A stretch of 64,000 nt of DNA, from assembly GCA_900239685.1 (NCBI GenBank), contig OENT01000046.1:186001-250000 (forward strand). The letters are read 5' to 3'. The DNA comes from Rotaria macrura (lineage: Eukaryota; Rotifera; Eurotatoria; Philodinida; Philodinidae). The notes beneath the pieces are model-generated. The model saw only the letters and a list, made by a program, of their open reading frames with translations. It searched no databases and had not been told where the DNA came from. Positions within the stretch are counted from its first letter, which is position 1; the number at the start of each line of letters is the position of its first letter. The position numbers and the translations under genes are program-made. Below, in pieces: positions 13,980 to 27,500 of this stretch.

Positions 13980-15321
13980 ATGGCAGCAGGAACCGCTTTC
14001 GAAGAAGATTATGATGATAATTTTGATCTCGAGGATGATTTTGATGATTTTAAGTATTGATTCTTTTTGAAAACTATTGAATTTTAACTTAACTATTTCT
14101 TTCATTTCATAGTGATACGTTTGATTATTCTCACCAAAATTTAACTGAAATGAACTTTAATGAATTATTATCAACAATTCAAAATCCAGATCGTATAAAA
14201 AATGTTCAATTGAATTCTACTACACTACTATCTGTACCAAATGAAATCGAAAAATTTCAATCACTAATTACACTCGAACTGTCGAATAATCAACTACATG
14301 AGTTACCACCACAAATAGGATGTTTGACGAATTTGAAAAATTTATTTCTAAGAAATAATTCCCTCAACGATTTATCATTTCCAAAAGAAATGCAGCAATT
14401 AAAACAATTAGAAGTAGTAAATTTAGGTGGAAATCGTTTTAAACAATTTCCATATCAAATCTTTCATATGATTAATTTAAAAGAAATTTACTTGGGTTCC
14501 AATCAAATATCAACGTTACCGGATCTGTTTCATTCGTTGACTAAGTAAATAAAGGAACATCAAGTATATTTCTTTTTATTAACTAGTGTTGTTTTTTTCA
14601 TTTGTGCGTAGAGTTCAAGTACTTTATTTGGGTGGAAATCGAATCGGGCATATACCGAATTCAATAGGATGCATGCATTCATTAGTTGTTTTGAATTTAT
14701 CTGATAATCGTTTAAAAACATTACCACGTTCAATTTCTCGTACGACAAAAGAATTAGTAGTTTTTGTTTAGAAAAAAATGCGAAAATCTTTATGTTTTTA
14801 AGGCCTAACACGTTTAAAGTCACTTTCATTACATAACAATCAATTTTGTGCTTTACCACCGGATATAATACGCCTTGATTTGCAAGAATTAAGTTTAAGA
14901 AATAATCCACTTGTCGTACGTTTTGTTCGTGATTTGACATATGATGTTCCATCACTAAAAGAATTAGCTGGTCGAGCAATAAAATTTCATAAGATAAATT
15001 ATGATGATAAATCTGTGCCAAAAAGTCTTGTCGATTACTTGAATTCGGCCAAATCATGTTTAAATCCAAAGTGCAAAGGTTTGTAATTGTTATTTCATGA
15101 CTTAAATTCTATATGATTTCTTCTATTTTTACTTGTATTTAGGAGTTTACTTTGAAAGTTGTCATAAAAATATAAAATTTGTTGATTTCTGTGGTAAGTT
15201 TTACTTACCCTTACTTCAATTTTTATGTTCACCAGCATGTACGCCAACGTCGACGTGTCAAACGACAACTCCGAACTCGGATGATATGAATAGTAAATTT
15301 CGAAAGGTGCTACTCGGTTAA
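13980..15321 (+). CDS. LRRC58: Leucine-rich repeat-containing protein 58
   Basis: Intracellular LRR protein; the vertebrate form has been reported as a substrate receptor for cullin-RING ubiquitin ligases. Exons 13980-14053, 14113-14544, 14612-14739, 14803-15078 and 15143-15321 keep phase and give 362 residues, close to vertebrate LRRC58 (about 370). The N-terminus is very acidic (DDNFDLEDDFDDF). LRRs follow (LxxLxLxxNxLxxLP), ending in LSLRNNPLVVRFVRDLTYD. The C-terminus carries the family hallmark, CLNPKCKGVYFESC, then FVDFCGKFYLPLLQFLCSPAC, and ends KVLLG like the vertebrate protein. The donor at 14739/14740 rather than a later GT was chosen because it restores LRR spacing (SISRLTRLKSLSLHNNQF). 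An acceptor-like TTATTTTAG ends 17 nt before the ATG. A possible polyadenylation signal AATAAA lies at 15440-15445. Confidence 0.92.
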
Positions 15322-16145
15322 GCCTTCATATTATATTGTTATGGTCAAATTTGTTTGTATAAATATTTGCAGAAAAAAATCTCCTTTTTCATTCAAACGT
15401 ATTCTTTTTTTGCTTAACCTAAATAATATGTAGAGTGGAAATAAAATGAAATTCTACGACGTTGAAGTCTATATTTATATGTTCAATAGCTAATTGTGGA
15501 ATTTCCTTATGTTCTTTTTTCTCTTTCATTTATCTCTTGCAAATAAAAAACAAGGCAACAACAAAAGATGACGACACGCATTCAAAAGACTCAAGTGTAT
15601 AAAAAGAAATATGGTGTGTGCAATCAAATGACGACGGCAAATAGAAACAAAACAAAACAAAAAGAAAGAAAGAACAGAATATAATGATCACACACGTAAA
15701 TGAAATATATTGATGAAATGTTTTGAGGATAAAAATAAACGCTTGTTAAGCATGAACAAATAGGATGTGAACGTATCTAAACAGTAATAATAATGAAAAT
15801 TATGAATCTATGCATGAGAGTGAATAGAATTGTGTGATGTTGAGAAAATAAACAACAACGATGAAGAAAAATAATAAAATAACAACAACAGCAACACATT
15901 GCGATTGTGGTACGATGGTAGCACAATATGTTGAAAAGAGATAAATAAACTCATATCAACTATAAACATATACGAGCGGAATAGACAGTAATTCATCTCC
16001 ATCAAACTGTTTATATATATATATATGTATGTATGTAAATAAACAAACGAATTTCTTATGGAGAAATCTAGAGCTTATAAATCAGTATATCCTATGACAA
16101 AATGTTCATAGTGCGTATTACAAATTTATTTATAAATCAATTTTA
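15322..16145. other. Convergent intergenic region between LRRC58 and YTHDF
   Basis: Holds the 3' ends of two converging genes. AATAAA at 15440 serves the + gene, and TTTATT at 16125-16130 is an AATAAA for the - gene. A short TA/TATG microsatellite lies near 16012-16036. No coding sequence was seen. Confidence 0.55.
16125..16130 (-). promoter_or_regulatory. Polyadenylation signal (AATAAA) of the YTHDF gene
   Basis: Minus-strand AATAAA 15 nt past the YTHDF stop codon. It is the first canonical signal downstream, so the 3' UTR would be very short. Confidence 0.45.
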
Positions 16146-18024
16146 TTATTTTTCTTGATTAAGTTCATGTTGTTGCTGTTCTAATTGAGCTGTTGTTGCT
16201 GTTCTATTCGATGATATTTGCCGTTTATTATGATTGCAGTCGTCAGTTGGAACAGTTTTTGTTGTTAATTCTTCAACTTGTTTTGATTCATAATATTGAA
16301 AATCATCAAATATGGATGTTTTATGACGATACATATGTAATGTTTTTAACATTAATTTTCCTTTTTCATATGGTATTTCTTGGGTATCTCGAGAATTCGT
16401 CACCGGTTTGTTATCATTATTTTCCAAACGTATATTACGAAATTGTTGATTAGGTACATCTTTAACATAGATCCATTTAACTTCGAATTTTCCTTGCCAT
16501 TTATTTGACATATGCCAAACGTCTGTTTGATGTTCATAATCAAGAGGTGACATCATTTCAGCCATACCACAAAAATGCCCAGATGCATTAACAGAATAAA
16601 ATAAATAAATTGGACCTTTGCCTTCACGTTCACGAAATGCATCATCTAAGCGTTTATTTCCATGTTCCGTTGAACACCATATATTATATTTTATTGAACG
16701 ATGTACGTCATCTTCGGAATACTAGAAAGATAAAAATAACATATGAGAACAAAGTCAAACGAAATTAAAAGAAAAACACGCTTAATTACATACAGATTTA
16801 ATAACGAAGAATCGAGCTCCTTTCGGATTCAAATTAAAATCTTTAGGATTGTATTGATGATTACGTTTAAGTGTATCAGGATTTTCTGAGTTACCATCGT
16901 TGGTACGAGATGATGACGGATTTTGTCGTTTACTCGATGAACGATCAAAATTATTATTATTTGTCCATGTTAGAAAATCTCCATTACCAGACGATTGTTG
17001 ATTACGCGGATTATATCCTGCAGTACTATTACGTAGTTGTTGAGTATTAGAACGTATATTCGAACTGTCATTAGATATATTTGATATACGTTCATTTCCA
17101 GAATGAATATTTATGTTCGGTATAGATGAAGTCAATTGATTAGTAGCTGAATTTATCATTTCAGATGATACAACGGACGCGTAAGATTTCGGACCCGACG
17201 CTGAATTTGCTTGAGATGGACGTTTGAATGAATTTTTACTACTAGTCATATGATAGTTTTGCTGTTCTTTTGATGATAATACACTGAAATTTTGTGTATG
17301 ATCATTTTTATTATTGTCATAAGTTTGTAGATTATTATTATTATTATTATTACTCAGATCAATTGAATTAATATGTTGAGCAAGCATATCACCTACACCT
17401 ACACTCGACGATGGATATTCATCGTAGACTGATGGTTTTTTATTAGATATTGAACTACCACCACCACCGATGGGAGGTATTCGTTGTTGAACACCAACTT
17501 GCATGGGTACATTATGAGAATTCCACGACATGTCAAAAGGAGTTGTTCCCGTTGATGGTGCTCCAGGAAATGTTGACGGTGTGTAAGCAGGATGGTAATG
17601 AGGATATGGATGAGCAGTTGGAGGATAATCGAATTGACCACAGGATAGGTCAAGTCCGGTCGGTGTAAACATTTGAGGATGATATGGTAATGAACCAGGT
17701 AGGGGTGGTGCCGGTGTCGGCATGCCAGCGGATGTTTCTGTCGATCCCCATTGGTTGTGCTCATCAAAAGTACTAAACGGCTGATAGAGACTTGGAGGAT
17801 AATATGAATAAACATCATTCGGATTTTGCATTGATGGCATATTCATGAAGTCAAACCGACCTAGAATAAACTTCGTACATCAATAATCGAAGAAAAATAA
17901 AGTTCAGAGAAATTCTCATTCTTGTTTCGATCATGAAAAGATCATGCTTACTTGTTGGATATCCATATTGCATATTAGCCGATGTCGGATTATTCGACTG
18001 TGGCGAACTATGTTCATTCATCAT
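16146..18024 (-). CDS. YTHDF: YTH-domain m6A reader, YTHDF type
   Basis: Cytoplasmic protein that binds N6-methyladenosine in mRNA and steers decay or translation. Exons on the minus strand are 18024-17952, 17860-16794 and 16721-16146; 571 residues, in phase. Residues 1-370 are low complexity (Ser, Asn, Pro, Tyr, Gln; a polyN run near 17330-17352), as is usual for YTHDF. The YTH domain begins near GARFFVIKS (residue 372) and runs through [47 protein letters not shown] and [17 protein letters not shown]. The three aromatic-cage tryptophans are present (W395, W449, W455). W449 and W455 are six apart; vertebrate YTHDF proteins as I recall them have five. The gene converges on LRRC58 and diverges from SCYL2. 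There is a single YTHDF type here, not the vertebrate three. Confidence 0.95.
17330..17352 (-). repeat. Trinucleotide run coding poly-Asn in YTHDF
   Basis: About seven ATT units on the + strand, read as AAT codons on the minus strand, coding an asparagine run in the disordered N-terminal half. Confidence 0.75.
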
Positions 18025-18596
18025 GATTATTTACGTTTTTAATTTTTTTCAATGCAAAAAAAAATTAATCATGACTAGAAACAAAAAAGAAGTGAATTGT
18101 AGAATAATTAAACAAAACCGTTTCAAATTAGATACAAGTAGATGACATGTTTTCTTTCGATAAGAACTCATTCAAATGAGAACAAAAAGTGTCTACTGAT
18201 GAAGTCATAATTCTTTGTCTCGCTGGCTGTTTAGTCACAATTGATTGACTTATAGGATACGCTAATAGACCCGCGTATAAACAAGCAAATAAATAAACGA
18301 TGACGAGACTTGAGTGTTTGTAGGACTTGAATAGACCAATGAATTTTTATTTGTTTTGCAAAGCGTAAAAATTAAATTCTTTTTCGTCAGTAGAAATATT
18401 AATGTAATCATTTGGCTTTACTCATTTAAGAACGAAAATTCTCGGCATAGGCAACAAATGTCACAAAGAAGAAAATAGATGACGCTCTGTTCCATCCAAT
18501 CACAGTAATAGAAACTTGTTCTGTTATGTTAGTTTTTCATTCCATTGATGTCTAACTATTTATGTTGATTGTTGTCGATCGATTTTGAACAAAATC
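18025..18596. promoter_or_regulatory. Divergent promoter region, YTHDF / SCYL2
   Basis: 572 bp between the start codons of two divergent genes. It must contain both promoters and 5' UTRs. No TATA box at a convincing distance and no start-proximal splice acceptor was seen on either side. Confidence 0.5.
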
Positions 18597-21500
18597 ATGG
18601 AATATCTTGAAAAGTTAAAAGTTTATGGTGATCAAGTAAAAAATGTTGTTGTTAAATCTATGGTTGATACAGCATGTGGTGGTCAAAAAATGCTTAAAGA
18701 TGTTTTACCAGGAAATTTGGTTACACGGGAATATGAAGTACGTAAAATATGACAGCTTGTTGTAGACACTAGATAAAAACAATGATTTAATTTCATTGAT
18801 AGTTGATCCGACCGCTTGGTTCTGCTGGACCTGGTCTCCTGTGGCGTATCTATGGAGCTATTAAACGTTCAACGAAACAGGTTTGAGCAAGGCATATGGC
18901 TTGTTTGAATATTTTAGAGTTTTACATTAGCTAGAAAACGACTTAACATATATATTCTATTAACAAGATCAGAAAAGAAATATTTTTTAAACGATTAGTA
19001 ATTCGAACGTAGATATAATTGAACTTTTTTGATTGATTAATAGTGTCATAATTGAAATTGAGAAAAGCAATTAATTTGATTTCGATTTAATACTTCTGTT
19101 GCATGTATTTTGTTGTGAGAATGATTCAAGAATATTTTTTAAAAATGGGTATGAGATGGTTGGAACTGCATATAACTATATCCCGTATAAAAATACTTTC
19201 AACATTTTATGATCATGACTTGCTAAACATCAAGCACTTATCTCACGAAAAGCATTTATTATTATTGTTCTATTTTTCGTTATGATAACTTTAAGTTATG
19301 TTGCTAATGGAAAATAATTGATGTGTAGAAATTTAAGTCAAAACATAAATATAGATGAACATTATCCATTCTTTTTTCAAAATTTTTCCTCGGTTTTTAA
19401 AGTCGAGCTATAGAAAACGTAATCGGAATGATGGTTAATTATTGAATAAACGTTTTATTAGTAGGTCGTCTTGAATATCTGATATTTCAAAGAATCTATC
19501 ATAGAGTTTCATATTCCAGTTGAATTGCTAGAAAATATCATCGGAAGCTTAATAGGTTAGCTAATCTATTTCTGCATAGATATTAAGGTATCCATGTTAC
19601 ATAACAGGTTTATAAATGCTTCTTTAATTAAATCTATCTGTCATTCATCGTCTTATGTCCTCGACTAAGTCACGTAATACAATTTTAAGGAGAACTTCTT
19701 TGAGCAACGATGATTGTCTTGCAACGAAAACAAAAATGAGAACTAAAAACTCGACAGATCTTTCAATAATGAAACGATCAATATGAGAAATTTATTTTAA
19801 TATGGAACTGCCAATTATCATTAGTCTTCACGTGAGAGAGCTTGTAATAATCAAGCTGAACTTTCCCTAATTGTTACGTCCTTATTGTGAACCATTCTTA
19901 AAGAATGTGAAAAGTTAACTTTTATCACTTATATTGTGTCAAATAAACATTCTGTCAAGTTTATATAATAGTGCTAATTTGTCAGTCATGCACTTTTTCT
20001 AAAACTTTTCCTAGTATTAGAATCGTTTACTGCTGACAGTCTATTCATATCCGTCGCTGAAAGGCAAAGACTGGTTATAGTTTTAAAAATGAACTTTTTG
20101 AAAAGCACGAATAATTAATATAAAAAAAGCACAAATATTATTTGACTCTCATATTCATCACTGATAAAATTATCAGAATCACCAAAGGGTGTACAAACGG
20201 TATCGTGAGATAACAATATCTAATAATCACATGCACTATTTTTCAATGCGCTACTAAATCTATCACAACATAAACATGATTAGATCTGCCCGTATAAAGA
20301 TTCATGTACGATCGATGAAATGTTTACATCATACATACTCAATGGAAGACAGAATTCATCATTTGAAGTCTATTTTAGGAAGCAGCTGTTTTCGTTTTGG
20401 AAAAACGATTACTAGAAAAATATTCGAAAAAAGATCGTGAATTGATTATTGATGCTATGAAGAAAGGTTTTTATTTGATGTATTAGTTTTACTAGTTTTA
20501 TGCATGTTTTCATTTTCTAGGTGTACAACAACTTGCAAAGATTAAACATCCACGTATTTTAAGTCTTCAACATCCAATCGAAGAATCAAGGTTTTTTGTC
20601 AATTTGAATCCTTATCATTTATCGACATGTAATTTTTATATACTATAGAGATAGTCTTGCATTTGCAACTGAATCATGTTTTGGTAGTCTTGCTAATTGT
20701 CTTGGATTTTATGATAACATAGCTCAACCAATACCAAAAGAATTCGAAGATTATAAACTTTATGATGTTGAAATACGTTATGGAATAATCCAGGTTGGTC
20801 TTTTTTTTCTTTTTATGTTTCGAAACGACAAACATAACTCGTTCATCATGTTTTCATCGTATCAGCTCTGTGATGGCTTAGCATTTTTACACAATGAAGT
20901 TCGATTATTTCATCGAAATATTTCTCCAGAATCTATAATTATCAACTACAATGGTGCATGGAAATTATCTGGATTCGAAATATGTATTCAAGGTTCCGTT
21001 GATGGGGTAAAATTTTATATGTTTTGGTATTATAAAAATCATAACTTATTATCGTTCTATCTACTTAGGTAAGCTATCCATTCCGAGAATACGATGGCAA
21101 TATTCCACCTATCATCAATCCACGTCTTGATTATATGGCACCTGAATGTCATACAACAAAATCTCATGATACACAATCTGATATGTTTTCATTGGGTATG
21201 CTTATATATGCATTATACAATCATGGTAAAACATTACATGAATGTCATGATAATTATTCATTATTCATTAAAATGTGTGATGATCTCAAATCACTTAATA
21301 CAACAAAATTATCTGTTTTACCGTTAGAAGTTCGTGATCATGTTAAAATGTTACTTAGTTTAAAACCAGAATTACGACCTGATGCAGGACAATTTACTAA
21401 AGTAACTGAAAGACAAACCTATTTCTATGTCAAATATGCATGATGGTATTTTTTAGGTACCTTTTTTTGAAGATGTTGGAACAAAAACTTTAGAATATCT

Positions 21501-24500
21501 TGATTCATTATTTCAAGTTGATAATCTTCAACGTTCAATGTTTTATAAGAGTCTACCACAAGTGATTGATAAATTACCAATGGTAAGATTTGACAGAATG
21601 ATAAAATACACTTTTATCTCGACATTTATTTCCCTGTTTTTTTTAGCGTGTGAATTTACAACGCATTGCTTCAGCACTTGAATTAGAATTCATAAATCCT
21701 GAAATGATTCCATTTGTTCTTCCGAATATGTTTCTCGTTGCTGTAAGATTGAATGCTAAAATGAATATTAGTTCGACTTTTATGTTCTCTTATTTCAAGG
21801 AAAAAGCAACGAATGAAGAATATCAGAAATATGTTTTTCCGAAACTTAAACAAGTTTTTAAAATTCAAAAACCACCACAGGTAACAAAATTGACTTATCA
21901 ATAAGATTGATTCAAAATTCTTCATTTGTTTTCAAGGGAAGCGGCACATCCGGTTGTGTTATGCAGGTAGAAAAGTTTCATAGAGTTCGTTCTTGCTCTT
22001 TTTTTAATGATCTAAAATGTACATTTCTAGACACTTCTCATACTCATGCGTAATATGAATTTAATGTTAACAAAAACACCACCAGAAGATATTAAACAAC
22101 ATATTTTACCGGTTGTTTATAATGCATTGGATGCTGAATCGTCACAAGTTCAAGTATGATATGTGTACTGAAGTTTTTTCTATTGAAGAAATAATATGTC
22201 TGTTCATTAGAATATGAATAGTAATGTAGTATTTGATTAGTCGATACTTTCAAAGATGAATGTAAAACATTCTATTAAGACTTGATAGTTACTAATTCTT
22301 ACGATAGTATCGTCCAGCTTATTTATGAAGTTGAATCAACTGAAAAAAAGATTTCAACATGACAATATCGTTTATTAAAATCAACATCATATTGTTTTGT
22401 ATAGAATATCAAAATCGTTTTTGTATTCATTTCATCAATCCAATCTGCTATTCTAATCATAGAAACAACGAACTGCATTCTCAGCGTGTTTAATAATCTT
22501 CTGAATAATGAGAATGTACGACGTGTTGATCATGATGAATGAGAAAATTTTCTGCGAAGAATTCATGCTCCTAACTTGTGCATATGTATATGATTCATTT
22601 CTGAAATAGGCTACTCATTGACTGCGTTAGCGACACAGAAGTTGGATTTTTCAATGTCAACTTAACCAAGATGAAGAGCATCGTTGGACTTGTTTTATAT
22701 CGTGTTGTTTTTCTTACATGAAAGTACATTGTTATTAAAAACTTGCCTTTTTAATCTTTTGTCGAGAATCACAGCTCTTATGTTATTCTAATAGTGTAAG
22801 ATTTATTTTGAAAGAACGCTAATCTCTTTTCAACTTTATAATTCAATTCAGCAAAACGATTTTTTACTGATTTAGACTGAAAAAATTATCAGAAAAATTT
22901 AATTTACAAAATTAATAGACAGTACCACCAGAAATCGTTTTTCAGAGCATTCATACTTTTTCATGTTCATTATGATAGGTATATTTCTGTTAAAATCTAA
23001 GATGACATGGTGTTTGGAATTTTTTCATGTCTTCTGTCTCTCTGCTAGCTATGATTCGTGTGAGTATGTCACAATCAAGTTAAGACTTTAGTCTGTTATT
23101 GATTGAACCATTCACAAATTATCTTAAGCAATAGATATTACATAGAAGAACATGAGGTGTCTATGAAAATTTCATTGCAATTCGCATATGAACCTGAATT
23201 TCCAGAAATATTTCATTACTAAGTGAAGTTAATAATTGGATTGTTTCTCATATTATAACACTCATCTATATGACAATAAGCATCTCGAGAAACACATACT
23301 CACGTTTTTTAGAACACTTTGTACTTTAAGCAACTCTCATTGAACTCATCTAGTACCACAAAACAATTCGTTGGCATGATAGACAATTGAATGGTAGTCA
23401 GCTATTGCATACGTATGTTTTCTTATTATTAGAGACTGTAGAAATCGATAGAATTTAACAATATGCAATTGAAATTAATTTATAGCATTCAAATCAAATA
23501 TTTCATGGAATTAATTTTCTTTTCTAGGAACTTTGTTTATCAATAATTCCATCGTTCGCGCATTTAATTGATTTACAAGCAATGAAATATTGTATACTAC
23601 CACGTATAAAAAAGATTTGTTTTGAAACAATAACATTAAGTGTAAATAAAGTCTTGGAGTTGTTTTTTTCACTTTAATTTATGTTTCCTTGCGATTTCAT
23701 AGGTTCGTGTGAATTGTTTGATATGTCTCGGAAAACTAGTTGAATCATTGGATAAATGGATAATTATTGATGAAGTCATACCATTACTTCAATCTATACC
23801 GTCACGTGAACCAGCTGTTCTTATGGCAATACTAGGAATTATAAAAGTTGCTATGTCATCTACAAAATCAGGTGGTTTACCTCGTGAAATCCTCGCTACT
23901 AAAGTGATACCATTCTTAGTACCAATCTCAATTGAAACAAGTCTTAATCTCAATCAAGTAAATATATCCTTCCAGAAGATATTGAACACATGAGATTTCT
24001 AAATTGTCATATTTTCAACGCAAATCTTATGAGCTCAACTGTTCAAAATTCAGATTCGAATCATTCTCTTGATATACCTTTAATTATAATTGACTTACCT
24101 CCTGAGGATAGAATCTTTCGAATACAAGTTCTATGCGATATTTTCTGGAGTAGCACATTCTTAAATTTATATTTTCATTCTTGGTATTTTTATCAAATGA
24201 ATGTCTGGTAGACAAGTTTTTATCAACAGAATTGATGCTCGATTGGGTTGTGATATACGTATTAGAATGCATCAATTTTTCTTTGCGAGAATAATAGTTA
24301 GTAAATTATGTTGCTCCTTTTCTTGAATGGTACACAAGAGATTTCAAGTTATCGGAAGTACTCGAAGCATAAACTTTCTTAGATATGTTTTTGCTTGCCT
24401 GTGATTTAACAGATTCTTTTGTTTTAGTTCAATGCGTACATGTCAACAATTAAAGATATGTTACAAACAGTTGAATTAGAACAACGTAAAAAGCTTGAGC

Positions 24501-27500
24501 AATTATCTCAGCAAGCTGCAAAGTGAAATTCTTTATTAGTTCAATATGTCTTTCTAAATTGATGTGGTATATTTTAGTGCACCTATTGTGCCTATTGGTC
24601 CTTCAACCACTGACTATCCATTTGATCAAAAAGCATCATCTGCGGTAAGTTCCCTAAAGTTTTATACGTATGTTTCATATCAATTTTCTTGTGACGAAAA
24701 CCAATCTATAGCAAAGTGAGCCCATAAAACATTTTCAGATTCATGAAAACTTCCTTCGATCGACAACTAGAGAGACGATTGAAAAGTATTGATTACAGAT
24801 CAGGAGACATATCAACTTAAAGAGACAGATCGCCTGTATTTAGAGTCAAATTCTATTAATTGATACTGTTGATAAATTAATAGGAAGTGTCACCACCAAT
24901 CGAGATATTAGCACTGGACAGCTAAATTCGGTAGTTTACAATTTATTATCAATGAAAAGAATGTGCTTCTCAAGCACTTCAAATGCGTATTTGTTCTTTT
25001 ATAGCATATATAAGGAAACTTAAGAAAGAATTTGAGATGCTATGTGTTTGAAAAACAGTTACCGGTGCAATCAGAGGTTTCTATCACTTGTCATTCGTCC
25101 ATCTGAACTCTTCAGATCATCGTTGACCTTAACACCTGCAATAATCTTCAGTGTCCTCGAGTATCACCATTAAGTACATACTATGTAAAAATAGCATCTT
25201 CTGACTATTATCCATTCCAGAAGTCCAGGCAGCCGATTACTTTTTGCATATCTTTTAATAGGAATAAGATAGAGACCTGCGGTTTTCAGCGTTTTATTGT
25301 CAAGATCCACATTCATATTTTCACAAGCACAATCTTGTCTAAGTAAAATTTTGAAGAACAGCTTTCTGGAGGATCTTTGGAAAGCCACGCTGGGTTCCAG
25401 AAAAACTTCCCAAGGAGTATATTGATTTTTCTAATGTTTCACAATTAGCATCAAAAATTGGGTCGACTCCTAATTACTTCGAATCTTTCCACGAATGTTT
25501 TGTTTTCGTCGAAAAATTCCCTCCACGTCCAATGACTAGAAGCTTAGAAAATTAACTCAGGGATATAGTCACTTGAACAGTGGAAAGAAAGTTTGAAGTT
25601 CGTAAAAAACTATCAGAACATAAGATTACAAATGAAAAAACAATACAAAAGGCGTTTTGGTTGACTTTTTTTTTTGAGCTGCTATTCATTGGACGGCGGG
25701 TGAGCTTTTCGACGAAAACAAAACATTCGTGGAAAGATTCGAAGTATATAGGAGTCGACTCAATTTTTGATGCTAATTGTGAAACACTAAAAAAATCATT
25801 ATACTCCTTGGAAAGTTTTCCGAAATCTAGCGTGGTTTTTCAAAGATCCTACGGAAAGCTGGCCTTCAAAATTTTTCTTAGAAAAGATTTTGCTTATGAA
25901 AATATGCTTGTTGATCTTGGCTATTGGGCTATTGAACGATACAAATCCGCAGGTCTCTATCTTGTTCCTATGAAAATTTATTCAAAAAACAACTGGCTGT
26001 CTGGACTTCTGAAACGGATAATAATACTTATTCCCTTTTATGAAGAAAACTAATTTGTTTTGTGTATGTGTCTGTGAACCACGAAAAAAGTAATAAAAAA
26101 GTAGTGAAATATCATATTGACATTCACATTTATATTATTTGTGAAGATTACAACAAATATTTGGGGAATAATGGAGAGAAGTTTGACAGCTGAAAAATTT
26201 GACAGATGTCTCAGGACTGCTGATCCGATTGGTGAGCCCCGTTGGATCTCACCGTGAAACTTTCGGATCCGATAGAAATCTGTAAGAAGCTGTCAGAATC
26301 CTGGATATTGGATTTCAACAGGAAGCTGTTGGAATGATCGAGAACCTGGTCGGAGTGGCGGTATTTCGACACTTCCAACGTTCTATAGCATCTTAATGAG
26401 CAGCTTCGTCCTGGACAATCATAGAAACTTGCTAATATATGTATCGAAAGATCCTGAGGTTCGATACAACAAAATTGATTATCTTCTTACATGAACAACA
26501 TGAGATTTATATGTCCAAATGGTGACTAGAATCTTTTTCAATTTATCAAAAGCTCACATAGGGTTTCATAAAAGTGACTCAGTCTATCATTAGATGGATG
26601 CTGCTTGTTTACATACCTCAACGATGAAAATATATGTCTGTCGCTAGATAATAGAAAACAATCATTCTATGATTAATACGTGTGTAATGTTATATTTTAA
26701 TTTCGTACAGATGATTGTAATATTATTTACTAACAGATTGATCAATTTATGCGTGGTCATGGATTTAGTTCTGAAATAGCTCAAAATAAAAGTATGGCAG
26801 CTAGTTTTGACAACAGTGCCTCAGTTGATAATACGAAGCAACAACAAACAACATCAAATCAATCGGGTACATCGGAAAGTTCTTTGGGGAAAAAAGTAAA
26901 CTTATATAATATTTGATGTTCAAAATACAAGTTTCCCACTGGTTTTTTTTTTCTTTTACTTTAGACATTAACCTTAGAAGATAAAGAACGAATGATGCGT
27001 GAAAATGATCAAACACAACGTATGAAATTTCAAAGTGAACTCGTTCCTGAACGTAAAACAGCAATGTCATCATCGTCAAATATTCCTCTCATGGCTATGA
27101 CGCCCATATCAGCAACGACAACGACATCGAATACATCCTCAGCATTTTTCAAAGATCTAACAAGTACTCTATTCGAACAAACTCCGTCACCATCACCACC
27201 TCCACCATCTTATGGTATGTCGACATCACAAACGATGCCATCACTTTTGCGTCCCACTTTTGCTAATCCGTCATCGACAATTCAACAACGGCCTACGCTA
27301 AACTTTTCGTCGCCAACATCAGCAACTACGATGAATTTAACTTCGAGCTTTATGAATAATATTAATTCTCTTTCTTCCAGACCACAAAGTAGTCCATCAG
27401 CAATGTCATTGAACTCTATGAGTTCTAACACCAACTCATTCATGTCTTCACCTTTCAATAACTCAGGACCAGCAACAAGTGGAGGTATGAAATTATTTCA

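Noticed and set aside
14560..15069. 169-codon minus-strand open frame
   Set aside because: Antisense shadow of the LRRC58 leucine-rich repeat exons, whose identity is certain.
23990..24211. 73-codon + frame between SCYL2 exons
   Set aside because: The flanking exons (…NLNQ and FNAYMSTIK) are contiguous in SCYL2 homologues, so this is intron sequence.
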